A DNA stretch of 64,000 nucleotides, taken from contig NC_084795.1 in NCBI RefSeq assembly GCF_963169125.1, positions 264,425,042 to 264,489,041 on the forward strand, given 5' to 3'. Of the stretch, positions 34,101-46,440 are shown one piece after another (position 1 is the stretch's first letter; each line of letters begins with the position of its first letter). This DNA comes from Humulus lupulus (taxonomy: Eukaryota > Streptophyta > Magnoliopsida > Rosales > Cannabaceae). Position numbers and translations under genes: made by a program. The notes under the pieces were generated by a model that was not told the DNA's origin, did no database searches, and saw only the letters and a list, made by a program, of their open reading frames with translations.

Positions 34101-36474
34101 ATGGATAACGAGGAAAATTTAGAAGGGATGATGGGGGAGTGGTTGGAGTATACTGAAACTAATTTGTCAAGTTCTGATGGAGAAGAACAAGCGAAGGAAA
34201 GGAAAAAAGAGAACGTACGAAAGAAGAGGAATGATCAACAAAATCAAGATAAGGAAAAAGACAAAGAGACCGAGAAAGAGGATAATGAAAAAGAAAAGGA
34301 GAAAGAGGTTGAACGACCAGAAAAGAAGCAAAGGGTTGGAAAGAAAACATCGAGCGTGTGGGATCATTACACTATGTTGCCTGATTGTGATCCTAAGAAG
34401 CCAAGAGCTGCTTGCAATTATTGTGGCACCGATTATGCGGCTGATACAAAGTTGAATGGGACTAGCACACTATGGGCACATGTGGAGAGAAAATGTAAGA
34501 AGTGTCCTTTCAGTGACTGGGTTGAGCAAAGTAAGAAGCAACAATCAACTATGGATAGATTTACTAAAAAGACAACAACCTGCAATGAAGAAGAAGTTGC
34601 TTCAAGTGGGTTGCCGCTAAGGTTTAATCAAAATGCTGTTAGGAAAGTGATCGCCGAATATATCATTATGGATGAGTTATCCTTTAGGCACGTGGACGGA
34701 AAAGGATTTCAAAAGCTCATTAAACATTTCTTTCCCACATTTCAGTTCCCATCAAGATTTACTGTTGCGAGAGATATTTACAATGCGTTTCTAGATCAGA
34801 AGAAAGAGTTGAAGTCGATTTTGGTGAAGCACAGAGTGTCGTTGACCACTGATTGTTGGACATCAATCCAGAATATTAGTTATTTGTGTTTGACTGCACA
34901 TTGGGTTGATGATAATTGGAAAATGCAGAAGAGAATTATCAACTTTATTCAAGTTCCTAGCCATAAAGGGGACTTGGTGGGGAAAGAGTTGATAAATTGT
35001 CTTAATGAGTGGGGTATCTCCTCAGTTTTTGCAGTGACGGTTGACAATGCCTCCTCAAATGACGTTGCTCTTAGAAAATTGAAGGGGCACTTGTTGGACA
35101 AAGACAATACCATTCCATTGAATAGCGAAATGTTTCATATGAGGTGTTCAGCTCATATTTTGAATTTGATAGTAAATGATGGGTTGAAAGAGTTGAATGA
35201 TGCAATTTCAAGCATTCGAAATGCGGTGAGATATGTCCGGTCATCTCCAGCTAGACTGAAAAGATTTAAAGAAAGTTGCAAGGATGCAAACATTGAATCA
35301 AAAGCCTTGTTATGCTTGGATGTGGTTACTAGGTGGAACTCCACCTACTTGATGTTAGAATCTGCTATAAAATTCAAGAAGGCTTTTGAGAATTTGGAAG
35401 CAGATGCGAACTACACAAAGTACTTTGATGAAGAAAGAATGGATGGCCCACCAACCAACCTAGACTGGGAAAAAGCAGTTGTATTTTTCGACTTTTTGAG
35501 GAGATTCTATGATCTTACTAATCGATTTAGTGGGTCATTATATGTCACATCCAATCTATTCCTTCCAGATATTTTGAAGGTTCAAGCTGATTTAACTACT
35601 ATGGCTTCTAATCCTGATACTTTGTTAGGGGCTATGGCAGTTAGTATGAAACGAAAGTATGACAAGTACTGGGGAAGGATTGAGAAGCTGAATATGTTGA
35701 CATTTATTGCCAATATCCTGGATCCAAGGTATAAATTAGAGGTTGTGAATCGTGGTTTTAAATTTGTGTACACTTCAAGTGAGGCTGAAAAAATGATAAA
35801 GTTGGTGACAAATACTTTGGCACAGCTATATGCTTTTTATAAACAACAACAACCATCTCAGTCATCTCAAGCTCAACCATCTCAATATCAGTCTCAGCCA
35901 TCTCAGCCTGTTTTCAATTCCACTACAGAATCATTTCTTCAAGGGCAATTACAACTTAGTGATGATATTGAAGAAGATGATCTTGAATACTACTTGAGTG
36001 ATCGTCGTGAGAAACTTGATCCTACCTTTGATATTCTATGATGGTGGAAACAGAATGGATTCAAGTATCCAATAGTTGCGCGCATGGCAAAAGATGTATT
36101 GACTGTTCAGATGTCTACAGTAGCATCTGAATCAGCTTTTTCTACTGGGGGAAGAATCTTAGATTCATTTAGGAGTTCCTTATCTCCGAGGATGGTGGAG
36201 GCTTTGATTTGTTCTAAAAATTGGTATACTTGTGAGTCTGAAGAGCCTGTTGTGCTTCGACAATACATGGATGAGATTGATGGTTTAGAGGCATGTGAAC
36301 AAGTTTTTCCAGGTATTTATTTACTTAATAGCTTATTCTAATTGAAATAATATATATATATATTATAGCTTATTTGTATTAATTGAATATTTGTCAGGTG
36401 ATGGCTCGTGTATTACCTATGTACCTGAGAATCTTGGCAATGGGTCTGGGAGTGGGACCGATAAGAACAATTGA
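34101..36474 (+). pseudogene. hAT transposase (BED-finger, RICESLEEPER/DAYSLEEPER-like), one in-frame stop
   Basis: The main frame 34101-36038 encodes 646 residues. It has an acidic/basic Lys-Glu-rich N-terminus (to ~80), then a BED zinc finger (~81-133; Cys105, Cys108, His127, Cys132), then the RNase H-like hAT core with Asp251 in TTDCWTS, Asp315 in VTVDNASSND and Trp412 in VTRWNSTY, plus FHMRCSAHILNLIV. A TGA at 36039-36041 interrupts it, and the same frame continues through WWKQNGFKYP and the dimerisation domain (TVASESAFSTGGRILD). A GT-AG intron (36313-36397) leads to a short last exon ending at TGA 36472-36474. Apart from the one stop, no frameshift is seen, so inactivation is recent, unless the shorter protein is tolerated. 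Confidence 0.9.
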
Positions 36475-37069
36475 AATCTCAAGGTAACTAGTTGAATTCT
36501 AAGATTGTAGTTTAGTAGCTTTATTTCTCTAAAAAGTACCATGTAGCATGTGTTATATATACATTATAATTTTATTCTTTCTTTTGTCTTAGGAGCAGGT
36601 GGTCATGGTTGCTTGATGCAGGCCATGAAATGAATGAATGCTGGATTTTGGATTGGACTTTGTTTTCTATCTATTCTTTTGAAATTTGAACTTGATTTGT
36701 GTTGTTGTAGACGATTAGACTTAAATTTAATTTGTGTTGTAATGGACTATGGACTATGGACTATGGACTTTAAGTTTAAACTTTAATCATGTGTTGAGAT
36801 TTGTGGTTGTAGTTTTTTGGTTTTAAATTTTAATTGGGTTGTGTCTTGGATTGAACTAATAGATATTGGAGTATTAGACTTTTGATGATGTGTTGTGATA
36901 TGAGATTATGTTATGCTCTTATGGACTTTTAATTATGTTTCAAACTTTAAAATTTGTAAATGTAATTATGTTATATATATTTATGTTTTAAAAACGCACA
37001 AAAATGGATTCCAACAATCCAAAAATTTTAATTTTTTAACTAAAACTAAAAAAAAAAAAAACATTTCGG

Positions 37070-37231
37070 TTTGGTCGGTTTAACCGACCAAACCGCGGTC
37101 CAAAACGGTCGGTTTTTTTTTAAACTGGTTTGGTTCGGTCGGTTTTTGGATTGCACCAATCCGAACCGAAAACCGAATTCTGGATTTTTTGTTGTGAAAA
37201 AACCGCCCAAACCGACCGTTGCTCACCCCTA
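37070..37231 (-). repeat. hAT right end: TIR and subterminal motif cluster
   Basis: This end has GGTCGGTTTAACCGACC, repeated CGGTTTGGT and CCGAACCGAAAACCGAA, then CCGCCCAAACCGACCG and the TIR TGCTCACCCCTA. It mirrors the left-end cluster in inverse orientation. Confidence 0.75.
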
Positions 37232-38932
37232 ATATATACGGCTGGGGGCGAAGTTTAATAGATATGGAATCTACACCTTCTTATACATTGAATAATGGTT
37301 CCCTATTGTTGGCTTTAGAAACAGAAAAGGTTATCAGTGCTCACATCGCAGACTTGTTGTGACACAACCTTCACTGGTAAAGTCAATGGTACTCTAGGAA
37401 CAAGATATAGCTAAAAGGGTAAAATGGTAATTTTATTCCCTGTTAATTATGAACCATTAATAGAGCATTAATGTTGTATGTAATGATTATATCAATGAAT
37501 ATTTTATTCTTAAATAAAGTACTCAGTAAATATATATCTATAATTATTAAGAGTTCAATCTCATATTTATAGTGGAGTAATCATGAGATTAATAAATATG
37601 ATTATTTAATAAAAGAGCTTTAATTAATAATGTAATATTTATTGGAGCTTGATATCATAGGTCCATAGGTCCCCAAGGTGGCTCTATCAACATCATATTA
37701 AGGTAAGAGTTGATACAAGAGTATAACTATAATTTGGGAATTTGAAACGAATTTTATTTTTCGGGTCAATTATGCAATTATATGATAATCGAGATTGAAT
37801 AATTAATTTCGAATTAATTATTAATTTTTGAAAAATATATTTATTAATTTAAATTTGTAAATATTGAATTTCATTTATATGAATAAAAATGAAATTATTT
37901 TATTTGAGTGGGAGAAAATAAAATTGGTAAGTCAAAAATAGTTTTTGATTTATTTAATTTTAAAAGATTATGATAATGATGATCATCAATTTGAATTTTG
38001 AATTTAAAATTTAAATTTTGAAATATGGTTATCATCTTTTTCCTTAAAAAGAATAATACATTATTTTGTGGGAGATTGATTTTAATTAAATAATTAAAAG
38101 AAAAGAAAAATAAAAAATCTCTGAAAAGGGAATAGTGGGTCACGCATGACACAGTCCAAAGATTGTGCCATGCGTGTACCACATATACTAATATTGTATC
38201 AGTGTAGTTTTTAGTTTTTTTATTTAATTATTTAATAATTTGAAAGTGATTTTTCAAATTTGATATTTACCTAAATCAAATCCTATCATCATTATGATAT
38301 TTTATAATATTACTATTATTATTAAGAATAATAAGGTAATAGAAATATCTCTATATGTATGATATAGAATAAAGAGAAGAGAAAATATATACAAGAACAC
38401 AATACACTACACATATCAGGTGAAATTTAGAAAAGTTCTTAGAATTTTTGTTAGACAAGAACTCTTTCTTTCTTCTTATTTATTCTAGTCATTCTCAGAC
38501 CATAACTAAGTTCTCACGTGTTGAGAAATACTTGTGATTCTTAAAAATACAAATTCATGTTCTCTATGTGCCCACACACATCTTGAGGTGTAGAGAACAC
38601 TCTGGAAGATCGTGGTTTGAGTGCTTAAAGTTTTGGATAGAAAGATCGATAAATATACAAAAAGACTCAAGGACACTTGATAGGCTTCGAGAGGAAATTG
38701 TATAAGTTCTTGAATTTTTTGTGTTTATATGTTATATGTAAATATATTGTATATCTATATATTTTTATATTTGTTGCGTGATTAATAATATGTATATTAA
38801 TGTTTCTGGATTTTTTTCTTGGTCATAAAAACTGTTTATATGATTAATGAAAAAAAAATTATTGTTGTTGTTACTATAACAATGGGCCCACCATGCCAAT
38901 TTCTTTGCGTGCTCTGAATGTTTTTTCTAACA

Positions 38933-38952
38933 ATTGGTATCAGAGTAGGTCA
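38933..38952 (+). other. Copia-B primer-binding site
   Basis: ATTGGTATCAGAGTAGGTC starts directly after the LTR end (38932). TGGTATCAGAG is the initiator-methionine-tRNA complement used by most plant copia elements. Confidence 0.9.
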
Positions 38953-40880
38953 CTAATCTATACATATTATTAATTGTTGTGTGGGGTTATATGCATTTTT
39001 ATATTATATGGATGGATGTTTATTTTCATGATGATAACTTCTTAAGGGTTGTTTATAATGATGTTTTTGGGTTTAGGAATTGTTCTTAAAATTTCTAGAT
39101 GAAATATGTAAGCCATGTCCGGGTATCAGAATTTTGTAATTTTTTGTTTAAAAATTCTGGTTAAAATTATGTCGGAGCCCGAGCCCTGAGCTGCTGCCCA
39201 GCCAGTGTGCGCCACCCATCGCGCCCCTGCGCGCCATCCCTGCACACCAACCTATGCCCCTGCGCCCCCCCTGTGTGCTCGCCCAGCCGTGCGCGCTTCA
39301 TTGCCTAGCACCGCACCCCTGCGCCCAGCTGAGCCTCCTCCTGTCGCCAGCCCTTACTTGGTAAAACCTAGGGTTTATGTCAAACAAACCCAGTGTGTTG
39401 TTACCATAATTATTTTTCATTTTTCATTTAATTCAAAATCAGAAATTAAATTAAGATGGTTTTAATTTGAAAATTTCTTTAATTGAAATGATGTTGATTG
39501 TTTTCCGTAATTAAAAATGTGTTAATTGTTAACTTCCATAATTAAAATTGTTTTAATTAAAATATCCAAAATTAAAATTATATTGAATTTTAATTTATTA
39601 AAATTAAATTTTTTAATTTTATTTTTGAATTAAATTACCCAAATTCAAATTGGGCCTTAGAAACTTTTGGGTGTTAAAAACCAAAGTTTAATTATTTTAA
39701 AAGGTTGTTTAAAATAATTAAAATGTTGTGTAATTCAAAATGGATATGGAAAATGGTGGCATTGGCTCAACAAGACTACATCTCAAGGTTGAAGATTAAA
39801 GTGCTCTTTATCAGATCTTAGCTAGTCTAGGTTACTTTTTCATGTATATTTTTGCAAGTGTTGTAATTTTTCTAGAAATACCAAAAAGTTACCATACCCG
39901 CTTTTATTTATTTATTATAAATGTCTGAATGTGATTAAAATATTTAATACTTTGCCATGCATTATAACAAGTCATTCATATACTCACACAATATGCAATT
40001 AGCATGCATTTCATTCGTGTAGATACATGTTATTAGGAACGTCCTATATTTTGTTATATGCTTATATATGATAAATCATATAATAATAGATTTAGTATTA
40101 ATTATTTAAGGTGGTAAATAAAAATTAAAGTTGTTTAATTTGTTGTTTTAATGAAAATTATATTATTAAAATAAAAATGATATTCTCTTAGTTAAAGAAA
40201 AATTAGAATGAAAATTAAGGGCCCCATTTTGTTTTTTTTTTTTTTTTGCTTAATTGGAATAGTAATTATTAGAATATCATTTGGTTAAAATAATTAAATT
40301 TATTTTTACAACTAAATTAAAAAATATTGATTTTGTGAAAAAACACATTTTTCCAAAATAGTGAGTGGGAGAGGGAGTTATGACAATAAGTCTCATGGTC
40401 TTCATTATTGGTTAAACATTGAGAGACATAGGAAGGGTCTTGTGTCGCCTCCGTTTGCGGCCTCCCTAAGGAAAGACTCCCAAATATGTTTATTTTATCT
40501 CAAGGTTGACTTTTCTTATGAGAATATAATTAGTGATGTATTTCAAGTTTGACTGACCCTAAGGCACACTCTTGAGTTAAGTCATTGATTGAAAATAATG
40601 GGTTACACTCCAAAGATGTATCTAGGCTTTCGAGCACGTCTATTGCATCTTGGACCAAAAGAGAAAAATGCGTTTTTAAGTTTTCACTTATGAAATTGAG
40701 ATTTGTCTCAAAATTAATTTGGAGTTAGTCTGGCCTACCCCAAGGCGGTCCATTAACTTTTCAAATTAATTTATCAAGGATTAGTGTATATAATTTTTTA
40801 TATGTTGCATTCATGCAACCTGTTTACTTTTCCAAATAAATTTTGATATTTATTATATGTTTTAATTCATTATATTTTAT
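38953..40880 (+). other. Copia-B untranslated leader with GC island
   Basis: No coding frame is convincing. A sharply GC-rich patch at 39178-39360 repeats TGCGCGCC/TGCGCCC words in otherwise AT-rich sequence; the frame 39205-39465 it creates is compositional. A poly-T run at about 40231-40248 and the 'gtcgcctccgtttgcggcc' block (40444) follow. The gag remnant starts near 40884. Confidence 0.55.
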
Positions 40881-40883
40881 TTA

Positions 40884-41330
40884 TTTATTTCCAGCAACAA
40901 TGGTTAATTCTCTAAATCCTGATCATGTACTTGAAAACTTGGGAAATCAAACATACCTCATTGACAAACTCTTGGAAATGATTTCATTTAGTCTTAACCA
41001 CATGAGAAGATGGTACGATGGGATTCACATTGTCTTTGGAACACAAAACTTGTATGGAGCGATCAATGATCTACCACCAGAAGTTCCAAGCTTTTCATCT
41101 AGCTTTGATTAACATGAAAAATATGGTGAATGGATGAGATCGAATCACCTGGCACGTCAATGCATGTTATCGACCATGCATGGTGATATTAAAGAAATAT
41201 ATATGGTTATTGAAACTGCATACGAAATGAGGGACATGATAAATGATTATGCTACAGCACATGCTCAATTTTTGAAATACGAGGTAAATTCACTTTACTC
41301 AAAACTCTTCTTTAATATTTTTTAATGCTA
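40884..41330 (+). pseudogene. Copia-B gag remnant
   Basis: Two frames separated by a stop at 41110 give DLPPEVPSF and then EKYGEWMRSNHLARQCMLSTM with ETAYEMRDMIND. This corresponds to the conserved W-x-x-x-x-x-x-AR ... M-L/A-Y-E-M/I pattern of long-LTR copia gag proteins. The capsid core is incomplete and nothing after about 41330 is recognisable. Confidence 0.6.
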
Positions 41331-42839
41331 GATTCAAAATTATGCCACTAATAATATTTTTCATTTGTTCTTGTTTTCAGGGATGCAAAAATCTTTTGAG
41401 AAAAAGAATAGTTGCATTGAAACCATAGCGAAGAGGAAATGATAAAGACAATTGAATGAAGAAAAGATTAGTTTAGAAATTTATTTTGTTAATAACAATT
41501 TAAATTTTTTGTCATTTTGAAATAGTTGATTTTCATTATGAAAGAAATTAGTAAGTTTTTTTTCTTTAAAGTAGTTCTAGAATTTTCTCTAGAAATTATG
41601 TTTGTAGATTCCTTTATTTGATGACTGAACAAGTTTAGTATTTCTTTTGAATAATAAACTCAATTGTAATTTTTGAAATATACTTGTTCCACCTATTTCA
41701 TCAATGAGTATATATGATAATTATGAATTATTATGAAAATCATAGATTGAATAAGACATCTTATTCCAACCACAATTAAGTGAAACATATATGTGAATTA
41801 TTTTTTAGATTGGCTTGTAATTAATTAGACACATAAAACAAATAAAATACAATCTTTTATTGCAACCATTTAATGGTTATCTCCTTGTTTATATAGTCTG
41901 TTAATTGTAGTTAACCAAAATATCTTTCTCTAATAAATGCTCAAAAATCACATAATCATTTAGCTAATACATAGAGATGTATGTTGAACCTTTTAATGTT
42001 CAAAGCTAAGATAAATATTGATTGACATTTATTTAAGATATGTTTAACTTTGATCAAATGCAAAGAAAATTTCTAGAAATTTTCATGCAATATTCAAAGT
42101 AAAATCACTTAGAGACTTGTTTGATTTGATCAAAAGGATGTCTAAACTCAAATTTGGAATTCAAGTAATTTGCATGTGAACTTGAAATTTAAACTCAACT
42201 CACATACAACTAGAATGCTAAGCAAAATTAGTATTTTGGAAATAGAATATAATCATATTAGATAAGATTATATAGATATTGAGTAATCATTACCGTCTTT
42301 ATTATTTCTATAATTTTAACACTTGTTATACTCTATACATATTTGATTGTACAACATCAAAGACTTAGAATTTGGGATTCACAAGTGGTTGTGTGAATAA
42401 ATTGAAAATTTTCCATGGAATCATTTAGTGAAATAGATTAATAATCATAAAAGATTACAAAAGAATTTGTATCTCTTTAATGTTGCTTTAATGAAACATG
42501 ATTATTATAATCACTGTATTTTCTAGTTAAGTTGTACTAGAAATAATGATTGCAGGTCATGTAAGCAAGTTACTGATAATTAACAATGATAAAACCAAAG
42601 AATATCACAAATTCTGTAAAGCATTGTTATAGTGGGAGTGTTAGTTAGTAACTACTCCATTACAAATGTAAAGATAGTTAAAGTATGTGCAACACAATCT
42701 AACTATACTTCATTCACATACTAGTATATGAAATGAAATTTGTTTTACGGAAAACAATGGTTGAAACACCATGAATCTAGAAATAGAATTTGGAATTCTA
42801 TGACATATGGATTCTTGAACATCCAACTAAAGTTTATTG
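41331..42839 (+). other. Decayed Copia-B internal region
   Basis: It lies where zinc knuckle, protease and integrase would be expected. I cannot recognise coding content; stops are dense in all plus-strand frames. It is AT-rich, with no unrelated repeat visible. Confidence 0.5.
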
Positions 42840-44098
42840 AGCTTCCATTTGAAAAAAGATATTCAAGATGAAGAGGAGAATAGAGGAATGTACAGACTTT
42901 TCAAAGATAGGTAAATAGCCTGAGGCTATGAACAGAAAAATGAATTTATTACTTGAATAAATACCATCTACTGTAACCAAACTTGATTCTGTTTACATAC
43001 TCTTATCCACTGCTTTATGCATGGATCATGAGATTAATTTACTTAGATGTCTAAGTAGTCTTTACTTAATGACTGACATGACAAAATCATTTGAAGATCT
43101 CGACCAGAAAGATTCTGTTGTGATTCTTATTCTTAATATTGAAAACGTTCTAATCATTGGGAATGATGTAAAGATGTCGTCAATAGAAAAGAAATGGTTA
43201 GCTGAACGTTTCTAAATATTAGATTTAGAAAAGCGAAGAATGTTCTGTACATTCGAATCTATAGAGATTGAAAGAACAATCCTTAAGCACTGTCTCAAGC
43301 GACTTATATAAGATAATTTTACAAAATCCATGAAAGGTTTTTTGCCTTCCCGGTCAGAAAGATGTATTATCTAAATAATAAATGTCCATTTATTCTTTTA
43401 CTAGAAAGGAGGACATAAGAAAATATTCCTACAACTCAGTGATAGACTGTTTAATGTATTGAATGTAATGTTTTCGAATTGACATTTGTTAAATAGTGGG
43501 AATAGTCAGCAGTTATCAATCCAATAATGGATTGAGTCATTGAATAATTATAAGGACTTAATTTTGAGTATCTTAAATATAATAGAGATTATATGTATGT
43601 GCATTTAGGCAGAGACCTAAAATCCCAACGGATGATCTGTTATTAAATCTTCAAATATTGATATCAAAATCAGCTTCCATAATTGTGGAGCAGACACATT
43701 AATCTAGAAATGTGTTAGACATTTAAAATTTATATGTTTCACCACAAAATTTTAAATATAACAGCTACGAACAGTTGAATAGGCTATTTGATTTAGTTGA
43801 GTTCTTTGTTATTCTTGAAAGGGTTTCAAACTAGAATAAACAACTAGTATCTCATTGCGAAAGCAATGGAGATACAACTATTCTAGAAGAACAAGAAATC
43901 ATGAGAGGGTAAAGCATATGAATGAAGTATCATTAATTCAAGACAATTTTACATAATGATGTAATGATCTTGAAGATAACTTCAAAACTATTTCTTACAA
44001 AAACAGTTACAAATAATTTGTTAGACAAATTCGGTCATGAGAATGTGATTGACATATTGAAATAGATGCCTCAATTTGCTTTAGGGAAAGTGGGAGAT
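42840..44098 (+). pseudogene. Copia-B RT/RNase H remnant and polypurine tract
   Basis: The 43021-43215 frame encodes LNIENVLIIGNDVKMSSIEKKWLAERF, a decayed form of the YVDD-containing RT block followed by 'W-L-F'. Next, in another frame, comes AKNVLYIRIYRD, and near 43500-43540 IVSSYQSN, typical of the RT-RNase H connection. The catalytic YVDD is gone. The region ends in GGGAAAGTGGGAGAT (44084-44098), a polypurine tract directly before the 3' LTR. Confidence 0.75.
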
Positions 44099-45348
44099 TG
44101 TTGGGAATAGTGCCCTTAAAGCAATTGTAGTTGACAAATGTAATAAATGAAATAAATAATTGAATTGAATTGAATTATTAAATATATAGACTATGCCAAT
44201 ATTATATTGATAATATTAAGTAAATATCAGAAAATTTCAAAGTTTATATATGTGGTCTTAATCTCATATTGGTATGAGAGGATCGAGATTAAGATAATAA
44301 ACTTAAAACAGTTCGCAGTAAAATAAAGTTATGGAATCTTTAGATTAATTACTGCTAGTACGGTCCATGTAATGCCCCAAATTTCCTAATAAGGTTTAGG
44401 ACCTTGGTTAGGAGGCTGAGAGGGTCATAACTGATTTATTATGTCATTAAATTATTATATGCATGATTATGTGAATTACATTATAATACGATGATAAATG
44501 CATGCATGTGGGTCCACATTTCATTATAAGGGCATTTTGGTAATTTGGCTCGTTGAGGGCGTAATTGTTTATTTTCATGCATGTTGGTAAATTGTGAGTG
44601 AGACCACATCATAATTTGGATTTGTTCGAGCCATTCGGCATGAGACGATCTTTGAATGCAAGTTATCGGTCTGGTCATAACGGGGTTAATTTCGGGGCTT
44701 GGGGTGAGTCTCGGGGTAATTTGAGGATTAGAACATTACCGGGAATTAAAGGGTAATGTGATATGATTTATTAGCATTTGAGAATATTGGGAATAACGGG
44801 AATTGGAGGGTGTTAATTATGATTAACGAGATAGGCGGGAAAGGACGATTTTGCCCTTGGTGGCTATTTAGGGTTTTATTTAAGCCTAAGGGTATTTTCA
44901 TCTTTTCACCTAAGGATATATATGAACCATTGAGAAGGCTATGGAAAGCTAAGCAAAATAGAGCATCACTTCTTCTCTTCTCCCGTTCATCATTTCTTCT
45001 TCATTTCTCTTTGAATTTTGAAGCTCTTTTTTAGGAACCAAGCTTTGATGATTTAGGGTTATGTTCTACCATTGAAAAGGGTGTGGTTCTGAGATTGAGG
45101 TGAGTTTCTAGCCATTAAAACTTTGGTTCTTGTTCTATTTTTCTTATTGAGTTTTAGTTGGGATTTTGATTTGAAAGTTGAGAATTCAATGGGGTTTTTG
45201 GCAAAGTTTAGTTAGGTTATGATGCCTAGGACATGTAGAGTAGATATTTGGGTTCATTTGGGGGTTTGGATGGAGTTTGGGATCAAGTTTTTAAGCTTGG
45301 AAATGGAAAACTTTAAGGAGGAAGAACCAGGGCTGGTTCAGCCTGGTT

Positions 45349-45450
45349 CTAGCGCTATAGCGCCCAAGGGAGGGCGCTACAGCGCTAGCCAGGGCAAACC
45401 AGTTCTAGTTGTAGTGCTGGGGAGCTAGGGGGGCAGCGCTGTAGGGCTAC
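45349..45450 (+). repeat. GC-rich palindromic module (AGCGCT type)
   Basis: TAGCGCTATAGCGCCC, GGGCGCTACAGCGCTAGCC and GGCAGCGCTGTAGGGC lie within about 100 bp, equivalent in position to 3380-3462. Confidence 0.6.
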
Positions 45451-46261
45451 CCTGTTTTCTCTGATGCATATTTTGGGCACTTTTGAGGGTTTTTGGCTCG
45501 GGGTTTCAATTCCTAAGGGTCGGGATCGAATCTACTAACCGTTTGGGTACGATTCGGGGTTCCGGGAGTGAGGTTTAGATCACGAACCTTTTGTTGCTCA
45601 TTTTCATTGATGGAAATTATATTTGGTTATGACTAGGTGACCGCTAAGGGATTAAAGGATCGATCATTCTCAAGGGTCGTTCAGTTGTTATTTCTCGCTC
45701 GAACCAGAGGTAAGAAAACTGCACCCAGTATGTGACGCGTGTGATGCATGAGAAACATGTGATTAGGGCATGACGTGAATATTGAATATGAGATTGATCA
45801 GAGCTTGAGTCTCTGTGTTTGTGCATGATCATAATTATGCTAGTGATTATTAAGTAAGCATTCTGAATGCCCTACATTTGGATATTTGACATATGATATA
45901 TGCCTGGTTGCATTGCTTACTTATGAATGGCACTAACCCATGAGTCAGAAATCGGCAATGGTGTCAGTATTAACTGTGAAGCTGTGACTCATTTGTCAAG
46001 TTCGACAGTATTAGTGAGCACTGTTCGTATGGTATTGGCTTAAGAGTCAAGAATGGTTTAAGCGTGTTTAACGCAAGCCAAAAAGATTAGATCTAATCAA
46101 CATAAGCATTGAATGACTCATCATGAGCATTAATGCCTGACCGACCGCAAGTTCGATGAAAACTAAAAGCGCTTGTCTAGCCTAATGGCTAGTCGCTTAG
46201 AGTCAGGGCCAGAAGGCTCAGGTGACTGCATCGTCACATGGCCATGGGTGTTGAGCCCACG

Positions 46262-46440
46262 TTAGTGACTTCCTCATCAGTCACTCATTTGGTTTATGTT
46301 AGTGACTTACTCATCAATCACTCATCTGGTTTATGTTAGTGACTTACTCCTCAGTCACTCATGTGGTTTATGTTAGTGACTTACTCATCAGTCACTCATC
46401 TGGTTTAAGTTAGTGACTTACTCATCTGATTAGGGCTACA
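46262..46440 (+). repeat. 37 bp hairpin-forming tandem array, five units
   Basis: Units starting TTAGTGACTTACTCATCAGTC and followed by ACTCATCTGGTTTATG repeat every 37 bp from 46262. Within each, GTGACT pairs with AGTCAC across a TTCCTCATC/TACTCATC loop. It lies in the same LTR interval as the hairpins at 3845-4250 but the hairpin sequence and loop differ. Confidence 0.8.

Larger units (their letters stand above)
32046..37231 (+). mobile_element. hAT-superfamily DNA transposon, 5.19 kb, 8 bp TSD
   Basis: Terminal inverted repeats are TAGGGCTGAGCA at the left and the complement of TGCTCACCCCTA at the right, one mismatch in 12. The flanking 8 bp ATATATAC is perfect (32038-32045 and 37232-37239), and the sister LTR has one copy at 47398-47405, a true empty site. 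Subterminal regions are packed with AACCGA/CGGTT-type motifs in opposite orientation at the two ends. It encodes a nearly complete transposase (34101-36474). Between the left end and the transposase are a GC-rich stretch (32335-32570, including repeated AGCCC) that looks like promoter plus 5' leader, and a probable leader intron. Confidence 0.95.
31481..38932 (+). repeat. Copia-B 5' LTR, interrupted by hAT element
   Basis: The pieces 31481-32045 and 37240-38932 match the 3' LTR pieces in order (for example GGTATGAGATGATCGAGAT near 31655, CACGCATGACACAGTCC near 38140). The uninterrupted hAT target site survives in the 3' LTR at 47398-47405. Confidence 0.9.

Noticed and set aside
36084..36341. 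Separate 85-residue gene downstream of the hAT transposase
   Set aside because: It is in frame with the transposase after one TGA and encodes its dimerisation domain.
39205..39465. 86-residue Pro/Ala-rich frame
   Set aside because: Compositional artefact of the GC island in the Copia-B leader.
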